The notes: generated by a model from the letters alone, not told the origin. Shown: positions 44,183-52,695, counted from the first letter of the stretch. The stretch: 64,000 nucleotides of DNA from Hymenobacter chitinivorans DSM 11115 (GCF_002797555.1 NZ_PGFA01000003.1:496001-560000), one strand, 5' to 3'. Program-made: numbers and translations.

Positions 44183-46840
44183 TTAAAACTGCCCGCGCAG
44201 GCCCAGCTGCCACATCCGGGCCACGGGATACCCGCCCGAATCCTGGCCGGCGTAGTAGGGGCCGGCGCCGCCGCTGCTCACGTTGGGGTCGAAGCCGCGG
44301 TAGGGGCCGGTGACGAACAGGTTCTGGCCGCCCACCCACACGCTGATCTTGCGGGTGTCGGTAGTGAGCACTTCGTAGCTGAGCGAGAGTTGGGAAAGAC
44401 GCACGTGGCTGCCGTTTTCCAGGTCTTCGTTGGTCGGCACGGGGTACGAAAAGTCTGCGAAGCCAGGGCGGGGCACGGAGGTAGCCTGGTTGGCGGGTGT
44501 CCAGTAGTTAAGGGCCCGCACGGAGCTGTTAGCAAAGCCCGAGGGCGCGTCGAGGCGCAGCAGCAGGGAGTTCTGAATCTGGTAGCCGAAGAGGCCGTCG
44601 AATTGGGCATCGAGCTGGAAGCGCTTGAGGCGTAGCTGCTGGGAGAAATTAAGCGAGTAGCGGGGCAGACCGGTGCCTTCGTCGTAGATATCGCCAAAGT
44701 CGCGGCGGCCGTCGTTGTTGCGGTCGGCGTAGCGTTGCTGGCCGGCGCTGGGATGACCCACCGGGAAAGTGCCATCGGCCTCATACACCCGGAAACGGCT
44801 CACGGGCTGGCCCACGGCCAGGCTGCTGGGCACTATCCGGATGAAGTCGTCGCCGGGCTTGAGCTCGGTTACCTCATTATGATTGGTAGCGGCGCTCAGC
44901 TGGGAAGTGCCGCTCACCGGGCCGATGCGCCAGCTGCCGCCGGCCGTAAACTCCAGGCCCTTGTTGAGCAGCGTCACGTTGGGAAACGTGTAGAAAGTAC
45001 TGAAGCCGCTTGAGGACGGGATAGTAACCAGGAATGCCCCCTGGGCGCGGGTGGTGCGGCGCTGGTAAGCCGCCACTTCCAGGGTAAGCAGGCCCCCGAG
45101 CAGGCCCGCGCGCAGGCCCGCGTCGTGGTGGGTGGTGCGGTCGAACCCAAAAAAGGAGCTGGTCTTGCCCGAGCCAGCCCAGAGCATGAGGTCGGTGAGG
45201 CGGTCCTGGTCGGCCAGGAAGCTTTCCTTGTTGATATGCCAGCTCAGCTGGCCGCCGGGCAGCCACACTTTCCGGTCGTTGGCGTTCTTGCCGGAGGCAA
45301 ACTCGGTCCGCATGGAAGCCTGCACCTCGTAGCGGCCCGCGTAGGTGTAGCCGGCCACCACCGAGGGGCTGTGAATGGCCAGGCGCTTCTCTTCGGACTT
45401 GAAAGAACCGAAGCCATACACACTCTGGAGGGTGTAGTCGAGGGTGCGCTGGTCTTGCTGGCGCAGGTAGTTGAGGGCGGCCGTCACGGCGTGCTGTTCC
45501 CGGAAGGTGTGCTCGTAGCGCAGGGCGGCGGCCACCACCCAGTTGCGGGCCGTGGTGGTAGAGGTGCTGGTGTGCTCCACGGGCACTGCGCCGGAGCCAA
45601 ACCCGTTGGGGGAATAGCCCAGGCCTTCGGCATCCATCTTCTCGCGGCTGCCGCGGGCGGTGAGGCTCAGGCTGGGCGAAAACTGGTAGGTGGCGTTGAG
45701 TTGGGTAACGAGGCGGCGGGTGCGGGCCGTTTGGGAGTAGTCGTCGAGGGCAAAGCGCGGCGTCGGGGGGGAGTAGCTTGAGGAGGTGCGGGCCGGCACG
45801 GCCGGAATGCCCAGCAGGTAGCGCTGCACCAGCGGGCCGGCGTCCAGCTCCTGCCCGGGGTAGTGCTGGTCGGTTTGGCTGGCGCTGGCCCGCAGGCCCA
45901 CGCTAAGCTTCTGGGTAAGCTGCTGGTCGAGGTTGAAGCGCAGGCTGCCCCGGCTCATGCCCGACTTGACGATGACGCCGGCCTGGTTGAGGTAGTCGGC
46001 GGCGGCGTAGTAGCGGGTGTTGTGGGCCAGGCCGTCCACGCTCAGGTTGTGGCTCTGCACGGCGGCGGGCCGGAAGAGCTCATCCTGCCAGTCTACTTCC
46101 TGCAGGCTGCTCAAGTCGGCGGTTGAGTAGGGAAGAGGCCGCCCGAAGCTGGAAGCCGCGGCCGCGTTGGCGAGTTCGGCGTACTGGCGGCCGTTGAGCA
46201 GGTCGTAGCGCTGCCGCACCTGCTGCACGCCGCCCCAGCCGCTGTAGCGCACCCGCAGGGAGGGCTGGGCGGTGGTGCGGCCGTCGGCTCCTTGCCTGGT
46301 CGTAATCAGAATAACTCCATTGGAGCCCTGCATGCCGTATTGGGCCGTAGCGGCGGCCCCGCGCAGCACGGTTATCTGGGCCACGTCTTCCACCGGCAAG
46401 TCCAGCAGCGGATTGGCGCCGGGCGTGCTCGGGGTCGGGATGTTGGGGTAGTTGCCGTTGTTGGAAGACTGCAAAAAGCTGCTGCGCTCGGCCCATAGCT
46501 CCGGCGTCACGTCGGTATTGTACACCGGCACGCCATCCACCACGTAGAGCGGCTGGCTGCTGCCGGTCAGGTTGGTGGCCCCCCGGATGCGGATCGTAGC
46601 CCAGGCCCCGGGTGCCCCGGAGTAGGGCGTGACCTGCACGCCGGCTACGCGGCTAAGAGCGGGTTGGATGGTGGTAAAGGCCGGTATGCCTATATGCACT
46701 TCGGTAACAGTGTAGCCGCACGAAATAATGCGCGAGCTGTCAGCGGCCGGCCGGGCCGGAGAATCCGGCTGTTGGGCCTGAACGGCGGAGGCCGCAGAAG
46801 CAGTGAGCAGAAGAATTCTAAACGGTAAGATTCGGGTCAT
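44183..46840 (-). CDS. SusC-like TonB-dependent receptor without SusD partner
   Basis: An 885-residue receptor. Signal peptide (LLLTASAASAVQAQ) is followed directly by the plug, with ALSRVAGVQVTP, IRIRGATNLTGSSQPLYVVDGVPVYN, and VEDVAQITVLRGAAATAQYGMQGSNGVILITTRQG, which is the SusC signature region. The usual N-terminal carboxypeptidase-like domain is missing. The barrel ends in MWQLGLRGQF. SusC proteins import oligosaccharides or peptides with a SusD lipoprotein lid; no SusD gene lies on either side, so this is an orphan receptor. A near -7 box (TATCTTTA) lies at 46876-46869. Array 2 lies directly downstream. Confidence 0.92.
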   Translation of the reverse strand: MTRILPFRILLLTASAASAVQAQQPDSPARPAADSSRIISCGYTVTEVHIGIPAFTTIQPALSRVAGVQVTPYSGAPGAWATIRIRGATNLTGSSQPLYVVDGVPVYNTDVTPELWAERSSFLQSSNNGNYPNIPTPSTPGANPLLDLPVEDVAQITVLRGAAATAQYGMQGSNGVILITTRQGADGRTTAQPSLRVRYSGWGGVQQVRQRYDLLNGRQYAELANAAAASSFGRPLPYSTADLSSLQEVDWQDELFRPAAVQSHNLSVDGLAHNTRYYAAADYLNQAGVIVKSGMSRGSLRFNLDQQLTQKLSVGLRASASQTDQHYPGQELDAGPLVQRYLLGIPAVPARTSSSYSPPTPRFALDDYSQTARTRRLVTQLNATYQFSPSLSLTARGSREKMDAEGLGYSPNGFGSGAVPVEHTSTSTTTARNWVVAAALRYEHTFREQHAVTAALNYLRQQDQRTLDYTLQSVYGFGSFKSEEKRLAIHSPSVVAGYTYAGRYEVQASMRTEFASGKNANDRKVWLPGGQLSWHINKESFLADQDRLTDLMLWAGSGKTSSFFGFDRTTHHDAGLRAGLLGGLLTLEVAAYQRRTTRAQGAFLVTIPSSSGFSTFYTFPNVTLLNKGLEFTAGGSWRIGPVSGTSQLSAATNHNEVTELKPGDDFIRIVPSSLAVGQPVSRFRVYEADGTFPVGHPSAGQQRYADRNNDGRRDFGDIYDEGTGLPRYSLNFSQQLRLKRFQLDAQFDGLFGYQIQNSLLLRLDAPSGFANSSVRALNYWTPANQATSVPRPGFADFSYPVPTNEDLENGSHVRLSQLSLSYEVLTTDTRKISVWVGGQNLFVTGPYRGFDPNVSSGGAGPYYAGQDSGGYPVARMWQLGLRGQF

Positions 46841-46938
46841 AATGAGGATAAAAGAGGAAAATGGGTTCTAAAGATAGATGCCGCCCGGCGCCGGATTTCA
46901 CAAAGCCAAGTCAACAATTTTCCTTTCATCCAAACCTG

Positions 46939-46946
46939 TACTTTTG
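46939..46946 (+). promoter_or_regulatory. -7 box TACTTTTG for E1 gene
   Basis: A perfect TAnnTTTG box ends 29 bp before the ATG at 46976, giving a predicted leader of about 25 nt. No clear -33 element. Confidence 0.45.
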
Positions 46947-46975
46947 CCCCGCTTACCACCCACCCTTCCTCCCGT

Positions 46976-48964
46976 ATGAACTTCGACCGGAAAGACTACT
47001 CCAACGACGTACTGCTCCACCTCTACCAGGGCCTGCTCAAGCCCCGGCTGATTGAGGAGAAAATGCTCATTCTGCTGCGCCAGGGCAAGGTCAGCAAGTG
47101 GTTTTCGGGCATCGGGCAGGAAGCCATTTCGGTGGGCAGCACCCTGGCCCTGAACCCGGACGAGTACATCCTGCCGTTGCACCGCAACCTGGGCGTCTTC
47201 ACCGGCCGCAACGTGCCCCTGGACCGGCTCTTTGCCCAGTGGCAGGGCAAAACCACCGGCTACACCAAGGGTCGGGACCGAAGCTTCCACTTCGGCACCA
47301 ACGAGCACCACATCGTGGGCATGATTAGCCATTTGGGGCCGCAGCTGGCCGTGGCCGGCGGCATTGCCCTGGCCGATTTGCTCGACGAGCAGCCCCGCGT
47401 CACGGTGACTTACAGCGGGGACGGGGGCGCCTCGGAGGGCGACTTCCACGAGGCCCTCAACGTGGCCGCCGTGTGGCAGCTGCCGGTTATCTTCATCATC
47501 GAAAACAACGGCTACGGCCTGAGCACGCCCAGCAAGGAGCAGTTCCGCTTCAACTACTTCATCGACAAGGGCCCGGCCTACGGCATGGAAGCCGTGCAGG
47601 TGGATGGCAACAACGTACTGGAAGTGTACGACACCGTGAAGCGCCTCGCCGAGGACCTGCGCCAGAACCCCCGCCCCGTGCTGCTGGAGGCCCTGACCTT
47701 CCGGATGCGCGGCCACGAGGAAGCCAGCGGCACCAAGTACGTGCCCCAGGAGCTGTTTGAGGAATGGGCCCAGAAAGACCCGGTCGAGAACTACGAAAAG
47801 TGGCTGCTGGCCGAAGGAATTCTGGATGAGGAAGCCCGGATGCGCTTCCGCGAAACCATCAAGCGCGAAATCGAGGAAGGCTTACGCGTGGCCGACGCCA
47901 CGCCCATGCCCACGGCCAACGTCGAGCAGGAAATGGCCGACATGTACCAGCCCTTCGAGGCCGACGCTTCCTTGCAACTAACAACCAACGACCAACAACC
48001 AACCACCGACAAGCGCTACGTCGACGCCATCAGCGACGCGCTACGCCAGAGCATGGAGCGCTACCCCGAGCTGGTGCTCATGGGTCAGGACATTGCCGAC
48101 TACGGCGGGGTGTTTAAGGTGACGGAGGGCTTCGTGGCCCAGTTTGGCAAGGGCCGGGTGCGCAACACGCCCCTGTGCGAGTCGGCCATCGTGGGGGCGG
48201 GCCTGGGCCTGAGCATCCGCCGCAAAAAGGCCATGGTCGAAATGCAGTTTGCCGACTTCGTGACCTGCGGCTTCAACCAGATTGTGAATAACCTGGCCAA
48301 AAGCCACTACCGCTGGGGCCAGAATGCCGACGTGGTGGTGCGCATGCCCACCGGGGCCGGCTCGGCCGCGGGGCCGTTCCACAGCCAGAGCAACGAGGCC
48401 TGGTTTACCCACACCCCGGGCCTGAAGGTGGTGTACCCGAGCAACCCCCACGACGCCAAGGGCCTGCTCAACGCGGCCATCGAAGACCCCAACCCGGTGA
48501 TTTACTTCGAGCATAAGATGCTCTACCGCTCCATCAGCGGCCCGGTGCCGGATGCCTACTACACCACGCCCATCGGCCAGGCGGCCCTGGCCCGGGAAGG
48601 CTCCGAGCTGAGCATCATCACCTACGGGGCCGGCGTGCACTGGGCGACGAGCCTGGCCAACGAGCTGAACCTGGACTGCGACATCCTGGACTTGCGCACC
48701 CTGCTGCCCTGGGACGAGGAAGCCGTGCGGGCCACCGTGCTCAAGACCGGCCGCATCATCCTCTTCCACGAAGACACCCTGACCGGCGGCATCGGGGGCG
48801 AAATTGCGGCCTGGATTGCCGAGCACTGCTTCGAGCACCTCGACGGTCCGGTGCAGCGCGTGGCCTCCCTGGACACGGCCATTCCCTTCTCGCCGCCCCT
48901 GGAAAAGGCCTTTTTGCCCCAGCAGCGCCTGCGCGAGCGGGTCGAGAAGCTGCTGGCCTACTAA
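46976..48964 (+). CDS. Fused alpha/beta E1 component of a 2-oxoacid dehydrogenase
   Basis: A 662-residue protein joining E1 alpha (about 1-325) and E1 beta (about 340-662). The alpha half has the thiamine diphosphate motif GDGGASEGDFHEALNVAAV to IIENNGYG (near 146-180). The beta half has ELVLMGQDIADYGGVFKVT, CESAIVGAGLGLSIRRKK and GRIILFHEDTLTGGIGGEIA. A Gln/Thr/Asn-rich linker (LQLTTNDQQPTTDK) joins them. The enzyme decarboxylates a 2-oxoacid and transfers the acyl group to lipoyl-E2. Whether the substrate is pyruvate or a branched-chain oxoacid cannot be decided; E2 and E3 are not adjacent. lipA and gcvP lie downstream. Confidence 0.93.
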   Translation: MNFDRKDYSNDVLLHLYQGLLKPRLIEEKMLILLRQGKVSKWFSGIGQEAISVGSTLALNPDEYILPLHRNLGVFTGRNVPLDRLFAQWQGKTTGYTKGRDRSFHFGTNEHHIVGMISHLGPQLAVAGGIALADLLDEQPRVTVTYSGDGGASEGDFHEALNVAAVWQLPVIFIIENNGYGLSTPSKEQFRFNYFIDKGPAYGMEAVQVDGNNVLEVYDTVKRLAEDLRQNPRPVLLEALTFRMRGHEEASGTKYVPQELFEEWAQKDPVENYEKWLLAEGILDEEARMRFRETIKREIEEGLRVADATPMPTANVEQEMADMYQPFEADASLQLTTNDQQPTTDKRYVDAISDALRQSMERYPELVLMGQDIADYGGVFKVTEGFVAQFGKGRVRNTPLCESAIVGAGLGLSIRRKKAMVEMQFADFVTCGFNQIVNNLAKSHYRWGQNADVVVRMPTGAGSAAGPFHSQSNEAWFTHTPGLKVVYPSNPHDAKGLLNAAIEDPNPVIYFEHKMLYRSISGPVPDAYYTTPIGQAALAREGSELSIITYGAGVHWATSLANELNLDCDILDLRTLLPWDEEAVRATVLKTGRIILFHEDTLTGGIGGEIAAWIAEHCFEHLDGPVQRVASLDTAIPFSPPLEKAFLPQQRLRERVEKLLAY

Positions 48965-49062
48965 GCCCGGCCCGGGCTCCGGCTACTTAAAACGGCGGGA
49001 GTCCGGGCCGCTATTTATCTTGCCGGCTGATTGATACGCTTCAGTCGGACTATTGCCGCCTT

Positions 49063-49374
49063 ATGATTCGTTTTGCTTTTCGTGGTCTGCGTCATCTGCT
49101 GGGGCTGGTGCTCATGTGCTTCCTGATGTCGGTCAGCTGCCACCCCTACCGGATTCCCAACCCGACGGGGCCGCCCCAGCCCAAGGTGCACAAGGCCAAA
49201 AACGTGGAAAACGAGGCCGCCGACGGGCGCGACATGAGCACGACGACCGAGGCCAAGCCCATCAAGAACAGCTACGACAAGAATGGGATTCTGAAGAAGC
49301 CCAAGTATAAGAACCGCCGGCTGAAGAAGAAGGTGGGGCAGCGCAAGTTTTTGGGTATTACTTTACCATTCTAG
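49063..49374 (+). CDS. Small basic exported protein, possible lipoprotein
   Basis: A 103-residue protein with an N-terminal hydrophobic stretch ending in a Cys (LVLMCFLMSVSCHPYRIP), a plausible but weak lipobox. The mature part is very basic, especially the end (GILKKPKYKNRRLKKKVGQRKF). It starts 98 bp after the E1 gene on the same strand. I recognise no family. The Lys/Arg-rich tail and small size resemble other small Hymenobacter envelope proteins in this window, but the APG-x14-GRP motif is absent. Confidence 0.6.
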   Translation: MIRFAFRGLRHLLGLVLMCFLMSVSCHPYRIPNPTGPPQPKVHKAKNVENEAADGRDMSTTTEAKPIKNSYDKNGILKKPKYKNRRLKKKVGQRKFLGITLPF

Positions 49375-49489
49375 TTGCGTTTTAAGCACCTCAGGCAGCG
49401 GCTTTTGCGTACAAAATAGCTCTTCAGTTTTAAACCCGCGGGGCGCTGAGTAGTCTGCCGGTTCACGCTTTTCTTTTTTCCTGCTTCTT

Positions 49490-49813
49490 ATGCGTCACGT
49501 CTGGATTATTGCTGGATTGGTACTGGGCTTCAGCACGGTGGCCGCGGCCCAAACCGAGGATATGTACCCCGCCCGGAAGCGGGCCGAAAACCGCCGGGCC
49601 CTGCGCGACGCCCGCAAGTTCAACGGGGAGTACAAGGATTCCCACCTGGCCGTGGATAAATCGGCCCTGAAACCGGGTGGAACCGGGCGGCCCCAGCAAC
49701 CTAAAGATGGCCGGGAGAGTTATAAGTTCGATAAAACCGGGGAACCCCGGGTTAGCGAACCAGCTCACATTGGGCTAGGACTCCGCAAGAAAAAGAAAGC
49801 GACGAAAGAATAA
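49490..49813 (+). CDS. Small secreted protein of unknown function
   Basis: A 107-residue protein with a signal peptide (IIAGLVLGFSTVAAAQT). The mature part is charged and repetitive: PARKRAENRRALRDARKFNGEY, then Pro/Gly-rich linkers and a basic end (LGLRKKKKATKE). No family recognised. It lies 10 bp upstream of ytxJ on the same strand, so the two probably share a transcript, but no functional link is evident. Confidence 0.65.
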   Translation: MRHVWIIAGLVLGFSTVAAAQTEDMYPARKRAENRRALRDARKFNGEYKDSHLAVDKSALKPGGTGRPQQPKDGRESYKFDKTGEPRVSEPAHIGLGLRKKKKATKE

Positions 49814-49823
49814 TCCCATCCCT

Positions 49824-50168
49824 ATGAGTACTCCCTGGCTTCCCCTCACCGACGCGGCCCAGCTTACCGACATTGTACACGAGTCGCACGAGCATCCGGT
49901 CCTGATTTTTAAGCATAGCACTACCTGTTCCATCAGCGCCGCGGCCAAAAGCAAGCTGGAGCGGCAGTGGCCCGAGGCCGACCTGGCCAACGCTACTATC
50001 TACTACCTGGATCTGCTGCGCTACCGTCCCATCTCGGCCGAAATAGCCAGCAAGTTTGGCGTGCGCCACGAGTCGCCCCAGCTGCTGCTGATTCAGGACG
50101 GCGAGTGCCGCTTCGATGCCTCCCACATGGGCATCCGCCTCAGCGACGTGCGGGAATTGGTGAAATAG
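49824..50168 (+). CDS. ytxJ: Bacillithiol system redox-active protein YtxJ (monothiol bacilliredoxin)
   Basis: A 114-residue thioredoxin-fold protein with one catalytic-position cysteine (IFKHSTTCSISAAAK, Cys35), no CxxC, then YYLDLLRYRPISAEIASKFG and the cis-Pro region HESPQLLLIQDG. This matches the YtxJ/DUF2847 family, which removes bacillithiol from proteins. It works with bacillithiol and a YpdA reductase, and a YpdA gene is present at 16740. Its stop codon TAG is the first three bases of a 25-bp inverted repeat whose other arm ends in the stop of the converging osmC remnant. Confidence 0.9.
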   Translation: MSTPWLPLTDAAQLTDIVHESHEHPVLIFKHSTTCSISAAAKSKLERQWPEADLANATIYYLDLLRYRPISAEIASKFGVRHESPQLLLIQDGECRFDASHMGIRLSDVRELVK

Positions 50169-50254
50169 TGAAATGGTGAGATGGTGAGTTGTCGTTCAGT
50201 TGGCGCTACTTGCGCCAATAGCACATAGAAACTCACCATCTCACTATTTCACTA
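50166..50254. repeat. 25-bp inverted repeat spanning both stop codons of a convergent pair
   Basis: Arm 1 (50166-50190, TAGTGAAATGGTGAGATGG...) and arm 2 (50230-50254, ending ...CACTATTTCACTA) are reverse complements with one mismatch. An inner hairpin TTGGCGC-TACTT-GCGCCAA lies between them (about 50200-50218). Arm 1 opens with the TAG of ytxJ; arm 2 closes with the minus-strand TAG of the osmC remnant. Confidence 0.8.
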
Positions 50255-50661
50255 CTCGAAGAGGAACTGAACCTCCTGCCGGATTTCGGGGTTCAGGCTT
50301 ACAGCTACCGGGCAGGTCCGGGCCGCGTTTTCGAGCCCGGCCCGCTCTTTGTCCGCCCGGGCTGCGGGCATGCGGAAGGTTGCACAACCGGTGCAGCACC
50401 ACGGGGCCCGGCGGCCCCGTGGTGCTGCCCGGCGAAGCTGACTCCACTGGGGTCCAGCGGCTGATGTTCTGCTACGATGTCCATACCCCATACCGGCATC
50501 AAGCGGGCCCCAGCGCGGCCCTGCCCAGGTTGGTCGGCGAAAATGACCCGCCCCGGTTGTGGTTGTCAACGGGCGGCTTGGGAAAAAAGAATGGTGCCGG
50601 AAGCGGTATGAACGGCTTCGGGGCATGAATTACCAGCGTAGTGAGCAATGGCTGCGCTCAT
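50252..50661 (-). pseudogene. OsmC-family peroxiredoxin, frameshifted
   Basis: Minus-strand pieces in three frames join into a typical OsmC protein of about 136 codons: MSAAIAHYAGNSCPEAVHTA, SGTILF, then PPVDNHNRGGSFSPTNLGRA, then GMDIVAEHQPLDPSGVSF, then RADKERAGLENAARTCPVAV and LNPEIRQEVQFLFE. Breaks fall at the A6 run 50583-50588 (removing one base restores ILFPKPPVDNHN), near the C4 run 50508-50511 (repair restores LGAC), and between about 50361 and 50440. OsmC proteins reduce organic hydroperoxides with two Cys; both are recoverable in the reconstruction. It is either a recent pseudogene or contains assembly errors. Confidence 0.85.
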
Positions 50662-50769
50662 AGTCAGAAAGTTGGCAAGACATTGCCCACAAAATTACGT
50701 ACTTTAGACAGCAGGGCCTGCGGGCCTCTTTTTGGCTGGTTATTTTCACCTTTTTAGCTCCTCGCTTCC

Positions 50770-51552
50770 GTGCGCAAACTCTATACTCTCGGTCTTGGCT
50801 TGGTAGTCCTCCTGCTCGGGGGCGCGTCTGCGGCGCAGGCGCAGGTTTCCGAGGATCCTTCCTACCGCAAGGAATTTACTTACGGCATCAATTTCAACAC
50901 CCGTGGCGGCCTGATTGGCGGCGTAGCGGTGCGCTCCACCCACGTACTGGACGAGAAATGGTCCCGTTTCTGGGGCGTAGAAGGCGTGGAAGTGAAGCAC
51001 CCCAAGGAACAGCGCGTGCTCAACCAAAGCTCGGGGGGCTCGTTCGTGTATGGCAAGTCGAACTACCTATTCGTCCTGCGGCCTTCCTACGGTATGCAGC
51101 GGGTTATCTTCCGTAAAGCCCCCGAGTCGGGGGTGCAGGTAAATGCCCTGGTAGGGGCCGGGCCTTCCATTGGCTTGCTGATGCCCTACTACATCTACTA
51201 TGACTACACCGTGCGGGAAAACCGCCCCGGCGCTCCGGTGCAGGAAGATATCCGCAGCGAGCAGTACGACCCGATGAACAACTCTTCGGCCTCCCGCATC
51301 CTGGACCGGGCCCCGATTTTCTCGGGAGCCAATCAAACCAAGGCCCGGATTGGCGGCCACCTCCGCGGGGCGCTGAGCTTCGAATACGGCCGCTACCGCG
51401 ACGCCGTAGCCGGCATCGAAACCGGCTTTTTGTTTGAGCTTTACCCCAAGGAGCTCACCATTCTGCGGGCCCAGAATATTAACGATGGCACGCTGAACAC
51501 GAAGTTCTTTCCTTCCGTGTACCTCACGCTCTACATCGGCCACCGCAGCTAA
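50770..51552 (+). CDS. Outer-membrane beta-barrel-like protein of unknown function
   Basis: A 260-residue exported protein starting at GTG 50770 (VRKLYTLGLGLVVLLLGGAS, cleavage near AQAQ). The mature part alternates aromatic and polar residues in strand-like blocks (EFTYGINFNTRGGLIGGVAV, YLFVLRPSYGMQRVIF, VNALVGAGPSIGLLMPYYIY) and ends VYLTLYIGHRS. A small barrel is likely. A family name cannot be assigned. It lies 144 bp upstream of lipA, which has its own promoter, so the two are not necessarily linked. Confidence 0.7.
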   Translation: MRKLYTLGLGLVVLLLGGASAAQAQVSEDPSYRKEFTYGINFNTRGGLIGGVAVRSTHVLDEKWSRFWGVEGVEVKHPKEQRVLNQSSGGSFVYGKSNYLFVLRPSYGMQRVIFRKAPESGVQVNALVGAGPSIGLLMPYYIYYDYTVRENRPGAPVQEDIRSEQYDPMNNSSASRILDRAPIFSGANQTKARIGGHLRGALSFEYGRYRDAVAGIETGFLFELYPKELTILRAQNINDGTLNTKFFPSVYLTLYIGHRS

Positions 51553-51684
51553 GCAGCCGCCCGTTTTTTTACTTCCGAATTTGGACTTTTCTGGCGCTCG
51601 GGTGTTGTTACCCCGACGACGGAAAAGTCCTTCGTTTTTTACCCATCCCGCAATGGGTGGTACTCATAACTGCTAACTGACTGC

Positions 51685-51692
51685 TACCTTTG
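51685..51692 (+). promoter_or_regulatory. -7 box TACCTTTG four bases before lipA start codon
   Basis: A perfect TAnnTTTG box ends 4 nt before the lipA ATG at 51697. With the usual start-site distance, the transcript would begin at or within a few bases of the ATG, i.e. a leaderless mRNA. No clear -33 TTG at standard spacing. Confidence 0.55.
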
Positions 51693-51696
51693 TAGT

Positions 51697-52611
51697 ATGG
51701 ATGACCTGTTGTTGACTTTGCCTATCATTCAAGCCGAAACGGCCGCTCCGGCGGTGCCCGCCAAGCCCCGGAAACCGGACTGGCTGCGCGTGAAGCTGCC
51801 GGTAGGCCCCGAATATGCCAAAGTGCGCCGCCTCGTGGACGAGCACAAGCTGCACACCATCTGCGAGAGCGGCAACTGCCCCAATATGGGCGAGTGCTGG
51901 GGAGCTGGTACCGCCACGTTTATGATTCTGGGCAACGTGTGCACGCGCTCCTGCTCGTTTTGCGCCGTGGCCACCGGCCGCCCCAACGAGTACGATACCG
52001 ACGAGCCCCGCCGCGTGGCCGAAGCCATTCAGCTCATGGGCGTCAAGCACGCCGTGATTACCAGCGTTAACCGCGACGAGCTTAAGGACCGCGGGGCCAG
52101 CATCTGGCTCGAAACGGTGGTGCGCATTAAGGAGCTGAGCCCGGCTACAACCATCGAAACCCTGATTCCAGACGTGAAGGCCAACTGGGCCGCGCTAGAT
52201 ACCATGATTGCCGGCGGCCAGGAAGTGGTGTCGCACAACGTGGAAACCGTGGGTAGCCTCTACCGCCTCGTGCGGCCCCAGGCCAAGTACGACCGAAGCC
52301 TGGAGCAGATCCGGCGGACCAAGGAAGCCGGTAAGCGGACCAAGTCGGGCATTATGCTGGGTCTGGGCGAAACCAAGGAGGAAATGTACCAGGCCATGGA
52401 CGACCTGGCCGCCAACGGCCTCGACATCCTGACCCTGGGCCAGTACCTGCAGCCCACCAAGCGCCACATCGAAGTCGCCGAGTTCATTCACCCCGACTTG
52501 TTTGCCCACTACCGGGAAGAGGGTCTGCGCCGGGGCCTGAAATACGTAGAGGCCGGCCCGCTGGTGCGCAGCAGCTACCACGCCGAGCGTCACGTCAACG
52601 TGCCGATCTAA
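51697..52611 (+). CDS. lipA: Lipoyl synthase
   Basis: A 304-residue radical SAM enzyme with both iron-sulfur cluster motifs: CESGNCPNMGEC (Cys56, 61, 67; auxiliary cluster) and CTRSCSFC (Cys82, 86, 89; SAM cluster). The conserved end includes GPLVRSSYHAERH, with Ser as the auxiliary-cluster ligand. It inserts two sulfur atoms into octanoyl groups on E2 or H protein. Nearby E1 (46976) and gcvP (53920) belong to lipoate-using complexes. Start is ATG 51697, immediately after a -7 box. A terminator follows. Confidence 0.97.
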   Translation: MDDLLLTLPIIQAETAAPAVPAKPRKPDWLRVKLPVGPEYAKVRRLVDEHKLHTICESGNCPNMGECWGAGTATFMILGNVCTRSCSFCAVATGRPNEYDTDEPRRVAEAIQLMGVKHAVITSVNRDELKDRGASIWLETVVRIKELSPATTIETLIPDVKANWAALDTMIAGGQEVVSHNVETVGSLYRLVRPQAKYDRSLEQIRRTKEAGKRTKSGIMLGLGETKEEMYQAMDDLAANGLDILTLGQYLQPTKRHIEVAEFIHPDLFAHYREEGLRRGLKYVEAGPLVRSSYHAERHVNVPI

Positions 52612-52628
52612 TAATTTGCTTACTGCAT

Positions 52629-52665
52629 AAAAAAAGCCGCATCCAACCCTGGATGCGGCTTTTTT
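52629..52665. terminator. Bidirectional hairpin terminator
   Basis: AAAAAAGCCGCATCC / GGATGCGGCTTTTTT form a 15-bp perfect stem with a 6-nt loop between convergent lipA and the DUF4136 gene. Confidence 0.92.
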
Positions 52666-52695
52666 GTTGGTCAATGATTCAGCGCCTGATCTAAC

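Noticed and set aside
43956..44186. 76-residue heptad-repeat ORF (AKAVLVL-type)
   Set aside because: The reverse strand is equally open, it runs into the end of the SusC-like gene, and palindromic junctions are conserved. A translated peptide is not excluded but not supported.
50200..50628. Plus-strand ORF over the osmC remnant
   Set aside because: The minus strand carries clear OsmC segments; the plus frame has no features.
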